A stretch of DNA of 24,012 bases from JANPCX01 sp046049865. Its GTDB lineage: Bacteria; Pseudomonadota; Gammaproteobacteria; Burkholderiales; Burkholderiaceae_C. This document shows positions 1 through 7,625 of the stretch, piece by piece. Each line of letters begins with the position of its first letter. Position 1 is the stretch's first letter. The translations under genes were made by a program, and so were the position numbers. The notes under the pieces were generated by a model that worked only from the letters and a program-made list of their open reading frames with translations, searched no databases and was not told the origin of the DNA. The stretch spans positions 1 to 24,012 of the forward strand of contig JBJOQO010000051.1 of the NCBI GenBank assembly GCA_046049865.1, read 5' to 3'.

Positions 1-340
1 CCCCCCCGATCAGGCCCACCCACGCGCTGCGGGTGAACATCGGGTCGCCGTTAAAACGACCTTGGGCGCCCACGTCAGCGCGGAAGAAGCCATCCAACGA
101 GAACGACGCCTTGAGGCCGCCTCCGAGGTCTTCCGTACCCCGCATGCCCCAGTTGTTGGTCGTCATCTTGCCGCTTTCCACCGCCGTGATGGATGCGCCT
201 CCCGGCAACTGGAAGCGGCCAATCGACGCGTCAACAAGGCCAAACACCGTGACACTGCTTTGCGCTTGCACTGCGGGGGCGGCGCCCACGGCGCAAAGAA
301 TGGCGGTGGCCCAAACAGAACGGCGGACGGGGTACGACAT
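1..340 (-). CDS. Gram-negative porin, N-terminal part (cut by window edge)
   Basis: This is the first 113 codons of an outer-membrane porin of the Burkholderia/Neisseria general porin type; the 3' part lies outside the window. The protein begins MSYPVRRSVWATAILCAVGA and has a typical signal peptide with likely cleavage after AVQAQ. It continues SSVTVFGLVDASIGRF, the usual first beta strand, then NNWGMRGTEDLGGGLKASF, the most conserved porin segment, and TRSAWVGLIG. Trimeric porins of this family allow passive diffusion of small, usually anionic solutes. The ATG at 338-340 has a good ribosome binding site (CAGGAG about 7 bases upstream). The 177 bases between this start and the glcF remnant hold no gene that I can support and presumably carry the porin promoter. 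No intact gene adjoins it, so it is probably transcribed alone. The family assignment is firm; the substrate cannot be told. Confidence 0.9.
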   Translation of the reverse strand, partial: MSYPVRRSVWATAILCAVGAAPAVQAQSSVTVFGLVDASIGRFQLPGGASITAVESGKMTTNNWGMRGTEDLGGGLKASFSLDGFFRADVGAQGRFNGDPMFTRSAWVGLIGG

Positions 341-517
341 GCAAGCTCCTGGGGTTGATGAACGACAAAATTTGCTTACGCCAATTACATGCCATTGGAG
401 CTTTGGGGCTTGGGCGTACACCTGGCCCGCATACCTCAGCGCCCGCGCCGCACCATCCGAGGGCAACTGCCGGCAGCAGCCTCAAACGATGCACCACAGT
501 GCGCGGTGCCTGGCCGC

Positions 518-1156
518 TCAGGTTCGCAGGGCGTCATCCACCACCTCGACCCAATGTTTCACCGGCGTGGTGGTGCCGGTTTGCAAATGCTGGATGCAGC
601 CAATGTTCGCCGAGACTATCGTTTCGGGTTGAAGTTGCGCCAGGTTGCCGAGTTTTCGGTCTCGCAGTTCGTAGGCTATTTTTGGCTGGAGCACTGAATA
701 GGTTCCAGCGGAGCCGCAGCACAGGTGGCTCTCGTTGGAGGCAATGCTCACTTGAAAACCCAGGGCGTTGAGGTGCTTCTCGACACCCCCGCGCAACTGC
801 TGGCCGTGTTGCAAGGTGCAAGGCGGGTGGAAAGCCAGTTGACGTTTTTGGATGGTGCCCAGTTTGTCTTTCAACAAAGGCAACAGCGCGGTGACCATAT
901 CGGGCAACAGCTCGCTGAGATCGCGGGTCAAGGCACTGACCCGCTGGGCTCTGCCCGCGTAGGCCGAGTCGTGGGCGAAAGCGTGGCCGTACTCTTTCAC
1001 CGTCATGCCGCAGCCCGAGGCGTTCATCACAATCGCCTCGACTTGCCCACTGGATATCAAAGGCAACCACGCATCAATGTTGCGGCGCATATCGGCCACC
1101 ACGGTTTGAATGCCCGCAGCGTCCAGCACGCGGGCGGTGGCACTGTTGATGTTGGC
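518..1156 (-). pseudogene. Truncated, diverged second copy of glcF (3' half)
   Basis: This is a 5'-truncated paralogue of the intact glcF at 3647-4894. Its protein matches that GlcF from NINSATARVLDAAG to the C-terminus, at very roughly 85-90% identity by eye, including LAFHPPCTLQHGQQLRGG and LCCGSAGTYSVLQPK. It lacks both N-terminal 4Fe-4S motifs and so cannot work as a complete GlcF. An in-frame 63-bp deletion (junction at about 1098/1099) removes the 21 residues that contain the first CCG cysteine motif, and there is a small in-frame insertion (VTAL) near 885-900. Homology stops abruptly at about 1156, where transporter sequence on the other strand begins. A frame with an ATG at 1207 remains open through it, so a 229-residue product is possible, but its first residues would be antisense of the transporter. 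No frameshift is seen, so decay is recent or the fragment is under some selection. Confidence 0.85.
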
Positions 1157-1385
1157 TGCGGGTTTGTTGGCCTCGTGGGTGGGAACGCTGTGCTGGAACG
1201 AAGCCATTCAACGTTTGCCCACGAATTTGGCGGGCCAGCTCATTGTGTTTGAAACTTTGGCGGCCTTGACCTACGCCTTGCTGTTGCGCGGCACCGCGCC
1301 CAGTCTGCTAACTTTACTTGGCATGACTCTTTTGGTGGCTGGGGTTGTGTGGGCGCTGCGCGCAGCGCCCACCGCCGAAAACTGA
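1157..1385 (+). pseudogene. C-terminal remnant of an EamA/DMT-family transporter
   Basis: This stretch encodes roughly the last 75 residues of a drug/metabolite transporter (EamA, ten-helix DMT superfamily). Visible are SWVGTLCWNEAIQRLPTNLA, the usual end of EamA repeat 2, then a hydrophobic helix around FETLAALTYALLL, the linker RGTAPSLLT and a last helix LGMTLLVAGVVWAL, followed by a short polar tail and TGA. Eight of the expected ten helices are missing. The reading frame happens to stay open leftwards into antisense glcF sequence, giving a fused 91-codon frame from an ATG at 1110, but that N-terminal part is not transporter sequence. I see no promoter or ribosome binding site for it. I call it a dead 3' end left by the rearrangement that brought in the glcF copy. 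Confidence 0.8.
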
Positions 1386-1460
1386 CGCTTGTGGCGTATC
1401 AGCTATCCCTTACGCGGTGAGTGTCGCAAGCCCCCTTTGGCGCAATGTCTCTTGCCTTCC

Positions 1461-3584
1461 TTATTCGTCGCGCCGCTTGGCCAAGCCCGACACGATGGCC
1501 ACAAACAGCAAGCTGCCCACCCAACCGAACAGGGTTTCAAACCATATCAACCAGCGGGCAACGTGCTTCCAACTCACGGCGAACAGCTCTGCGTACCACG
1601 CCTCTCTGGGCGTGGGAATCAACGGCCCCCAAGCCTTTTCCTGGCCCAAGTCCACCAGGGGCAGCAGCACATCCAAGGAATAGGCCAAGGGGCTGAAGGT
1701 GCTGTACTCCTCGCGCAGTTTTTCGCACAAATACCAATTGCCCGCTCCCTTCACGGTGGGGGGCGCGGCATTTTTTGTTTTGGCCAATTCTGTCTGTGCC
1801 GCATCGCTGCTCGGCACGCAGGCCGCGTAGTCGGCGTGTTGAAACACCAGCGGATCGCTGGGTGCAAACACGCCTTGTGGCGGCAGGGCAAGCGCCGAAT
1901 AAAACGCGGCGCAACTCAACCACACCACCACGAACCACATCAGCAAACGCATGGGCCGGTAGCCATAACCCGCCAAGGCCCAGAACGCCCAATGCGCCCC
2001 ATTGGCCGTCGTGCGGAAAATACCGGCCCGCACAGGGTTCCACCCCGTCGGCGTCACCCCAATTCTTCCAATTTGGCGCAAGCGGTTCTCAAACGCGATC
2101 GCCACTTGCCGAGCATCTTCAATGTGGCCCATGTCACGCAACACGGTTTGCAATTGACGCCAGGGTTGAGGCCGGAAGTCCGCGCCTTGGTCTTGCGCAC
2201 CACGATGCGCCGGGATTTGTTTTTCCAGCCAAGCCAAGCGAGCCCTTGCCGAACACGGCGCACCGCCCGCCAAATGCGCATAAGTAAAACCATCTAGGAC
2301 CAAGCCACTGCCCCAGGCGTTTTCGTCGTCGATCAACCGGCCCACGACCACTGAAGCCAGTGAGACGACTTTCACCGGCTTGGCCAGGTTGCGAAAAAAG
2401 AAACCACCCTTCACGATGGCACCGTCAGCAGACAGGGCATTCCCCTGGGTGGGCTCAAACTGGCCTCCACGGCAGGCAAGATTGCTCCCAATCTGCGCAC
2501 CAAGAAGCCGGACTTCGCCAGTGGCTTTGAAGCCTTCCTCCAAAAACACACTGCCCTTGACCACAGCACGGTCAGCAATCAGGGCCTCCCCCTGGGCAGG
2601 CTCAAACTGGCCTCCACTGCAGGAAAGATTGCTCCCAATCTGAGCACCAACAAGCCGGACTGTGCCAGTGGCTTTGAAGCCTTGATTCAAGAACACACTG
2701 CCCTTGACCAAAACGCGGTCAGCAGACAGGGCCTCCCCCTGGGCGGGCTCAAACTGGCCTCCACGACAGTAAAGACCGCCCCCAATCTGCGCACCAACAA
2801 GCCGGACTTCGCCAGTGGCTTTGAAGCCTTCATCCAAAAACATGTCGCCCTTGACCACAGCACGGTCAGCAGACAGGGCCTCCCCCTGGGCGGGCTCAAA
2901 CTGGCCTCCACGGCAGGCAAGATCGCCCCCAATCTGAACACCAAGAAGCCGGACTTCGCCGGTGGCTTTGAAGCCTTCAGTCAAAAACACACTGCCCTTG
3001 ACCACAGCACGGTCAGCAGACAGGGCCTCCCCCTGGGCGGGCTCAAACTGGCCTCCACGGCAGGCAAGATCGCCCCCAATCTGAGCACCAACAAGCCGAA
3101 CTGTGCCAGTGGCTTTGAAGCCTTGATTCAAGAACACGTCGTCCTTGACCACAGCACCGTCACCGTTAATGCCTGCTACCTCGCTTCCAGAAAGTTGCAA
3201 ACCTTGATTCAACTCACTGCCCACCAAGGCAATGGGCCGAACCAGGCGGCAATTCGTCAAGGCCAAGTGGTGAGGCAGCACTGCTCGACTCAGGTCCAAG
3301 TCTTCCGCAATGAAGGCGCCCGACAGTTGTACACCCCGCTCATGCACAGGTGCCCGCTCATCGCCACCCAGCGCAAAAAATCGCAACAGGTCGGCACGAA
3401 CGGTGTTGTCTGGGCTCGCCTCATGGGGTAAGCCGTCGCTGACATTGGCAATCCCACCCTGGCGACAGGCCTCTAGAAGTTTTTGTTCTGCGGGCCGCAG
3501 CGGCTCAAAGTCGCCGAGCGAGCGGCCCCTTGGGCGCAGGATGGCAGGGGAATGGGTGAGTGGTGTGTTGGGTGTGGATGCCAT
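1461..3584 (-). CDS. Membrane protein with five 49-residue tandem repeats (beta-helix-like)
   Basis: This is a 707-residue protein of unknown function. Similar proteins are annotated in databases as pentapeptide-like or 'membrane-associated oxidoreductase', a label with no catalytic motif behind it here. Order: a polar N-terminus (1-60); degenerate repeat-like sequence (about 85-143); five near-identical 49-residue repeats (144-388, typical unit ..FLxxGFKATGxVRLxGAQIG..CxGGQFEPAQGEALSADR); a decaying sixth (389-418); a soluble segment with PWRQLQTVLRDMGHIEDARQ (about 474-493); and two membrane helices (about 545-565 and 675-700) around a loop with SPLAYSLDVLLPLVDLGQE. The spacing of hydrophobic and glycine positions fits a right-handed beta solenoid displayed by a membrane anchor; that is an inference. 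I chose the ATG at 3584; a GTG at 3620 is also possible, and neither has a strong ribosome binding site. It lies 62 bp downstream of glcF on the same strand and could be co-transcribed. Confidence 0.8.
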   Translation of the reverse strand: MASTPNTPLTHSPAILRPRGRSLGDFEPLRPAEQKLLEACRQGGIANVSDGLPHEASPDNTVRADLLRFFALGGDERAPVHERGVQLSGAFIAEDLDLSRAVLPHHLALTNCRLVRPIALVGSELNQGLQLSGSEVAGINGDGAVVKDDVFLNQGFKATGTVRLVGAQIGGDLACRGGQFEPAQGEALSADRAVVKGSVFLTEGFKATGEVRLLGVQIGGDLACRGGQFEPAQGEALSADRAVVKGDMFLDEGFKATGEVRLVGAQIGGGLYCRGGQFEPAQGEALSADRVLVKGSVFLNQGFKATGTVRLVGAQIGSNLSCSGGQFEPAQGEALIADRAVVKGSVFLEEGFKATGEVRLLGAQIGSNLACRGGQFEPTQGNALSADGAIVKGGFFFRNLAKPVKVVSLASVVVGRLIDDENAWGSGLVLDGFTYAHLAGGAPCSARARLAWLEKQIPAHRGAQDQGADFRPQPWRQLQTVLRDMGHIEDARQVAIAFENRLRQIGRIGVTPTGWNPVRAGIFRTTANGAHWAFWALAGYGYRPMRLLMWFVVVWLSCAAFYSALALPPQGVFAPSDPLVFQHADYAACVPSSDAAQTELAKTKNAAPPTVKGAGNWYLCEKLREEYSTFSPLAYSLDVLLPLVDLGQEKAWGPLIPTPREAWYAELFAVSWKHVARWLIWFETLFGWVGSLLFVAIVSGLAKRRDE
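2421..3155 (-). repeat. Five tandem copies of a 147-bp unit inside the membrane-protein gene
   Basis: The landmark GCCTCCAC (plus strand) recurs at 2463, 2610, 2757, 2904 and 3051, exactly 147 bp apart each time, so every unit encodes 49 residues and copies can be gained or lost in frame. Differences cluster at a few codons (for example residues 5-6, 10-11, 18 and 29-31 of the unit), while FKATG, GAQIG and GGQFEPAQGEAL are almost constant. Confidence 0.95.
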
Positions 3585-3646
3585 ACGTGCATTTTGCAGG
3601 CTGGGCGCACACCGAGCCACTGGGCGTTCTTACGCTGTGGCTGGAC

Positions 3647-4894
3647 TCACTCAGGTGCCCGCCGATTCAACGCCTCATCCACCACTTCCACCCAGTGTTT
3701 CACCGGCGTGGTGGTGCCGGTTTGCAAATGCTGGATGCAGCCGATGTTGGCTGAGACGATGGCTTGAGGCTCTAGCTTCGATAAATGGCCAAGTTTGCGG
3801 TCGCGCAACTCATAGGCCATCTTGGGTTGCAGCACGGAGTAGGTGCCCGCCGAGCCGCAGCACAGGTGGCTCTCGTTGCTGGCGATGCTGACCTCAAAAC
3901 CCAAAGCATTCAAATGTTTCTCCACGCCACCACGCAACTGTTGGCCGTGTTGCAAGGTGCAAGGGGGGTGGAAGGCGAGTTGGCGTTCTTTGAGAGGGCC
4001 GAGTTTGTCTTTCAAGAGCGGCACGAGATCGGGCAAAAGTTCGCTCAAGTCGCGGGTCAGGCTACTCACACGTTCGGCCTTCTCTGCGTAGGCGGGGTCG
4101 TGGGCCAAGGCATGGGCGTACTCTTTCACGGTGACACCGCAGCCTGACGCGTTCATCACAATCGCCTCGATTTGGCCGCTTTCAACGAGGGGCCACCAAG
4201 CATCAATATTGCGGCGCATATCGGCCAAGCCCCCTTCTTGGTCACCGAGGTGAGCGCGAATCGCACCGCAGCAGCCGGCTTTGTCAGCCACCACGGTTTG
4301 AATGCCCGCAGCGTCCAGCACGCGGGCGGTGGCACTGTTGATGTTGGGCATCATGGCCGGTTGCACACAACCCGCCAGCATCAGCACTTTGCGTGCATGT
4401 TCCCGAGTTGGCCACACGTGCGCGTGGCTGCTCGCCGGGGCAGGCACTTTGTTTTTGAGCGAACCGGGCAACAGGGGGCGCACCAGTTGACCCATCTTCA
4501 TGGCAGGTGCAAAGAGTGGCGAGGTCAGACCTTCTTTGAGCAGCCAGCGCACGGCTTTTTCACCGGCGGGGCGCTCAACACGTTCGTCGACGATCTTGCG
4601 ACCAATTTCCACCAAGCTGCCATATTGCACGCCCGAGGGGCAGGTGCTTTCGCAGTTGCGGCAGGTCAGGCAGCGGTCCAGGTGTTCTTGGGTTTTGCGG
4701 GTGACAGGCGCTCCTTCAAGCACCTGCTTCATCAAGTAGATGCGGCCACGCGGCCCGTCCAACTCGTCGCCCAGCAGTTGGTAGGTGGGGCAGGTGGCGG
4801 TGCAAAAGCCGCAGTGCACACATTTGCGAAGAATGGCCTCGGCGGCTTCACCGTCGCGTGTGCCTTTGAACTCGGGAGATAAATTGGTTTGCAT
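3647..4894 (-). CDS. glcF: Glycolate dehydrogenase iron-sulfur subunit GlcF
   Basis: This 415-residue protein is the iron-sulfur subunit that passes electrons from the GlcD/GlcE flavoproteins toward the membrane quinone pool during oxidation of glycolate to glyoxylate. Two 4Fe-4S ferredoxin motifs are visible, Cys25-28-31-35 (KCVHCGFCTATCP) and Cys75-78-81-85 (RCLTCRNCESTCP). Two CCG-domain cysteine motifs follow: KAGCCG at 205-210 and LCCGSAGTY near 353. Length fits the family. It is the last gene of glcD-glcE-glcF, 22 bp after glcE. The ATG at 4892-4894 has no strong ribosome binding site, which suggests translation coupled to glcE. The C-terminal half is duplicated at 518-1156. Lactate-utilisation proteins of the LutA type share the CCG domains, but the glcD-glcE-glcF order decides the assignment. 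Confidence 0.95.
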   Translation of the reverse strand: MQTNLSPEFKGTRDGEAAEAILRKCVHCGFCTATCPTYQLLGDELDGPRGRIYLMKQVLEGAPVTRKTQEHLDRCLTCRNCESTCPSGVQYGSLVEIGRKIVDERVERPAGEKAVRWLLKEGLTSPLFAPAMKMGQLVRPLLPGSLKNKVPAPASSHAHVWPTREHARKVLMLAGCVQPAMMPNINSATARVLDAAGIQTVVADKAGCCGAIRAHLGDQEGGLADMRRNIDAWWPLVESGQIEAIVMNASGCGVTVKEYAHALAHDPAYAEKAERVSSLTRDLSELLPDLVPLLKDKLGPLKERQLAFHPPCTLQHGQQLRGGVEKHLNALGFEVSIASNESHLCCGSAGTYSVLQPKMAYELRDRKLGHLSKLEPQAIVSANIGCIQHLQTGTTTPVKHWVEVVDEALNRRAPE

Positions 4895-4916
4895 AGTTCG
4901 TGTTCAGAGGTCGGGC

Positions 4917-6050
4917 TTACAGGTCAGGGTACAGGCGACCTGGGTTGAACACCCCCGCCGGATCAAAGGATGCTTTCAACTCGCGATGAATGCGCGCCAG
5001 CGGCGCTGGCAATGAACAAAAAACACCCGCACTTTTGTCGCTGGCGCGGAACAGCACCGCATGGCCGCCAAGCTTGGCGGCGGCCTCCCGCACATGAGCA
5101 GGCGAGGCACTGGCCAATGACTTCTCGACCAACAACCAGCGCTGGGCCCCGCCCCATTCCACCAATGTGGCACCCGGCAAGGCCAACGCCGGTGCCGTCG
5201 CGGGCAATGACAAACGCCAAAGACAAGCGCCCTCGGCCACCGCAGTTTGCGCGCGGGCAAAGTAGTCGTGGTTGTGGTCGCGTAAGCCCAGCCAAAACTC
5301 ATGGGCCGCAGTGTCGTTGACCGTGAGCCCACCGAGGCGGGCTGTGAGATCGGTGGCGGCCGATTGCACGGCTGCGGCTGCGCCCCGCAAGCGCAACCAC
5401 AACTGACCTCGAATCCAGCAACTGGCATTGATGGGCAAAGGCTCACGGCCCCAGGCATTGATTTGAGCGAGCGCAGCGGCTTGGTCCAGATCAAAACGCA
5501 AGGTGGTGGTGGCAGTGGCCACGGGCAGCACTTTGAGCGAGACTTCAAGAATCAGCCCCAGCGTGCCGAGCGAGCCCGCCATCAAACGCGAGACGTCATA
5601 ACCCGCCACGTTCTTCATCACCTGGCCGCCAAAACTCAGCACCTCGCCGCGACCATTGAGCATCGTCAGGCCAAGCACATGGTCGCGCACACTGCCGACC
5701 GCCGCACGTGAAGGCCCCGCCAATCCGGCTGCGACCATGCCGCCGACAGTTCCTGCAGCGCCTGTGACGCCAAAACGCGGCGGTTCAAAGGGCAGGCACT
5801 GGCCTTTCTCCGCGAGTGTTGCTTCCAACTCCACGAGCGGCGTGCCGGCTCGCACCGTCACCACGAGTTCGGTGGGTTCGTAGCTGGAGACGCCTCTTAA
5901 ATCTAATGTGCTGAGTCGCTCACCTTGTGGGGCCTCGCCATAAAAGTCCTTGCTGCCGTGGCCGCGGATGCACAGCGGCGCCTGGCGAGACTGTGCGTCC
6001 AGCACGCGGTCGATGAGGTGTTTCAGTGCAGTGTCGTTCTCGGCGCTCAT
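4917..6050 (-). CDS. glcE: Glycolate dehydrogenase FAD-binding subunit GlcE
   Basis: This 377-residue protein is the second flavin subunit of glycolate dehydrogenase. It has a single FAD_binding_4 (PCMH-type) domain: an early CIRGHGSKDFYGEAPQGE, then LVVTVRAGTPLVELEATLAE (about 62-81), the conserved glycine-rich segment GVTGAAGTVGGMVAAGLAGP (94-113), and a C-terminal FNPGRLYPDL that matches the end of GlcE/GlcD proteins. The start is the ATG at 6048-6050, whose A is also the last base of the glcD stop codon (TGATG); this points to coupled translation. A TTG one codon upstream is a less likely start. It is shorter than GlcD and lacks most of the C-terminal FAD-oxidase domain, as expected for GlcE. 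Confidence 0.95.
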   Translation of the reverse strand: MSAENDTALKHLIDRVLDAQSRQAPLCIRGHGSKDFYGEAPQGERLSTLDLRGVSSYEPTELVVTVRAGTPLVELEATLAEKGQCLPFEPPRFGVTGAAGTVGGMVAAGLAGPSRAAVGSVRDHVLGLTMLNGRGEVLSFGGQVMKNVAGYDVSRLMAGSLGTLGLILEVSLKVLPVATATTTLRFDLDQAAALAQINAWGREPLPINASCWIRGQLWLRLRGAAAAVQSAATDLTARLGGLTVNDTAAHEFWLGLRDHNHDYFARAQTAVAEGACLWRLSLPATAPALALPGATLVEWGGAQRWLLVEKSLASASPAHVREAAAKLGGHAVLFRASDKSAGVFCSLPAPLARIHRELKASFDPAGVFNPGRLYPDL

Positions 6051-7561
6051 CAAAACCTCGGCAGCTCAGGGAATGGAAGCAGCCCTTTGCGCACATGCAT
6101 CTTGCCGTACTCGGCGCAGCGCACGAGGCTGGGGATGACCTTGCCGGGATTGAGCAATTCGGCGGGGTCAAACGCCCGTTTCATGGCCAGCATTTGCTCG
6201 CGCTCGGCGGGTGAAAACTGGACGCACATGGACGAGAGTTTTTCCACCCCCACGCCATGCTCTCCAGTCACCGTACCGCCCATTGCCACGCTGGTTTCCA
6301 GGATGTCGGCACCGAACTGTTCGCAGCGGTGCAATTGGTCGGCGTCGTTGGCGTCGTACAAGATAAGGGGATGCAAATTGCCGTCGCCTGCATGGAAGAC
6401 GTTCGCGCAGCGCAGGCCGTACTTTTTCTCCATGTCTTGAATGGCCAACAAGATGTCCGCGAGGCGTTTGCGTGGAATGGTGGAGTCCATGCACATGTAG
6501 TCGGGGCTGATGCGACCACTGGCGGGGAAGGCGTTTTTTCGGCCACTCCAAAATTTCAATCGCTGGGCTTCGTTTTCGCTGACGGTGATGGCGGTGGCGC
6601 CGCTGGCTTTCAACACCTGCACCATGCGGCCAATTTCTTCTTCTACTTCCTCCGGCGTGCCGTCGCTCTCGCACAGCAAGATGGCCTCGGCATTCAGGTC
6701 GTACCCCGCGTGCACATAGTCCTCAACGGCGGCTGTCATGGGTTTGTCCATCATCTCCAGACCGGCGGGAATGATGCCTGCGGCAATCACTTGGGCCACC
6801 GCATCACCGGCTTTGCGGACATCGTCAAAACTGGCCATGATGCAGCGCGCCAACAGGGGCTTGGGCACGAGTTTCACGGTGACTTCCAGAATGACCGCGA
6901 GCATGCCTTCACTGCCCACCAAGACAGAGAGCAAATCCAGTCCTGCAGCGTCCAGTGCTTGCGAGCCAAACTCAATGGGTTCACCTTCGACGGTGAAGCC
7001 GCGCACACGCAGCACGTTGTGCAAGGTGAGGCCGTATTTCAAACAGTGCACGCCGCCTGAGTTTTCTGCCACATTGCCACCGATGGTGCAGGCGATCTGG
7101 CTGCTGGGATCAGGCGCGTAATACAAGCCGTGGGGTGCCGCCGCTTCGCTGATGGCCAGGTTGCGCACGCCGCACTGCACCACGGCCGTGCGAGAGACGG
7201 GATCCATCTTCAAAATTTTGTTGAACTTGGCCAGGCTCATCGTCACGCCCATGGGGTGGGGCATGGCACCGCCACTCAAGCCCGTGCCCGCCCCACGCGC
7301 CACCACAGGCACGTTCAAGGCACGACAGGCTTGGAGCGTGGCCGCCACTTGGCTTTCAGTTTCGGGCAGCGCCACCACCAAGGGCAAAGCGCGGTAGGCG
7401 GTGAGGCCATCGCACTCATAGGGGATCGTGTCCTCCTTTTGCCAAAGCAAAGCGTGCGGCGGCAAAACGGCGGACAAAGCCGCCACCACTTCCGCTTGGC
7501 GCGCGCTGCGCTGCGCAGCCAGGGCGGCGTCTTGGGGGGGCGGGATCAAAGGGGCGTTCAT
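6050..7561 (-). CDS. glcD: Glycolate dehydrogenase catalytic FAD subunit GlcD
   Basis: This 503-residue flavoprotein is expected to oxidise glycolate (and often D-lactate) to the 2-keto acid as part of the GlcDEF complex at the cytoplasmic membrane. The N-terminal FAD_binding_4 domain shows ARGAGTGLSGGAMP (88-101) and CTIGGNVAENSGGVH (about 153-167). The C-terminal FAD-oxidase domain has VFHAGDGNLHPL (near 390) and GTVTGEHGVG (near 427), followed by the FDPAELLNPGKV tail. Full length for the family. The ATG at 7559-7561 has a clear ribosome binding site, CAGGAG, about 7 bases upstream. It is the first gene of glcD-glcE-glcF and overlaps glcE by one base. A perfect 6-bp inverted repeat lies 20 bp upstream of its start and may be regulatory. 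Confidence 0.95.
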   Translation of the reverse strand: MNAPLIPPPQDAALAAQRSARQAEVVAALSAVLPPHALLWQKEDTIPYECDGLTAYRALPLVVALPETESQVAATLQACRALNVPVVARGAGTGLSGGAMPHPMGVTMSLAKFNKILKMDPVSRTAVVQCGVRNLAISEAAAPHGLYYAPDPSSQIACTIGGNVAENSGGVHCLKYGLTLHNVLRVRGFTVEGEPIEFGSQALDAAGLDLLSVLVGSEGMLAVILEVTVKLVPKPLLARCIMASFDDVRKAGDAVAQVIAAGIIPAGLEMMDKPMTAAVEDYVHAGYDLNAEAILLCESDGTPEEVEEEIGRMVQVLKASGATAITVSENEAQRLKFWSGRKNAFPASGRISPDYMCMDSTIPRKRLADILLAIQDMEKKYGLRCANVFHAGDGNLHPLILYDANDADQLHRCEQFGADILETSVAMGGTVTGEHGVGVEKLSSMCVQFSPAEREQMLAMKRAFDPAELLNPGKVIPSLVRCAEYGKMHVRKGLLPFPELPRF

Positions 7562-7580
7562 TGCTCGTCTCCTGCAAACA

Positions 7581-7597
7581 CCGGTCCACTAGACCGG
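7581..7597. promoter_or_regulatory. Inverted repeat in the glcD leader, possible operator
   Basis: CCGGTC-CACTA-GACCGG is a perfect 6-bp inverted repeat with a 5-bp spacer in the 64-bp gap between the LysR gene and glcD, ending just before the glcD ribosome binding site. There is no T-run after it, so it does not look like a terminator. It could be a protein-binding site or an mRNA hairpin; which one is not shown. Confidence 0.4.
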
Positions 7598-7625
7598 GTG
7601 CCGTCAAATGGATTTTTTGTGCCGC

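Noticed and set aside
1110..1385. An open 91-codon plus-strand frame joining antisense glcF to the transporter tail, with hydrophobic start
   Set aside because: No ribosome binding site; the first 16 codons are antisense of the glcF copy, and the same antisense frame exists at the intact glcF. It is a product of the junction.
2682..3431. Plus-strand frame of about 250 codons with repeated peptide units
   Set aside because: It is antisense to the 147-bp repeats; a repeat length divisible by three keeps any open frame open in all copies.
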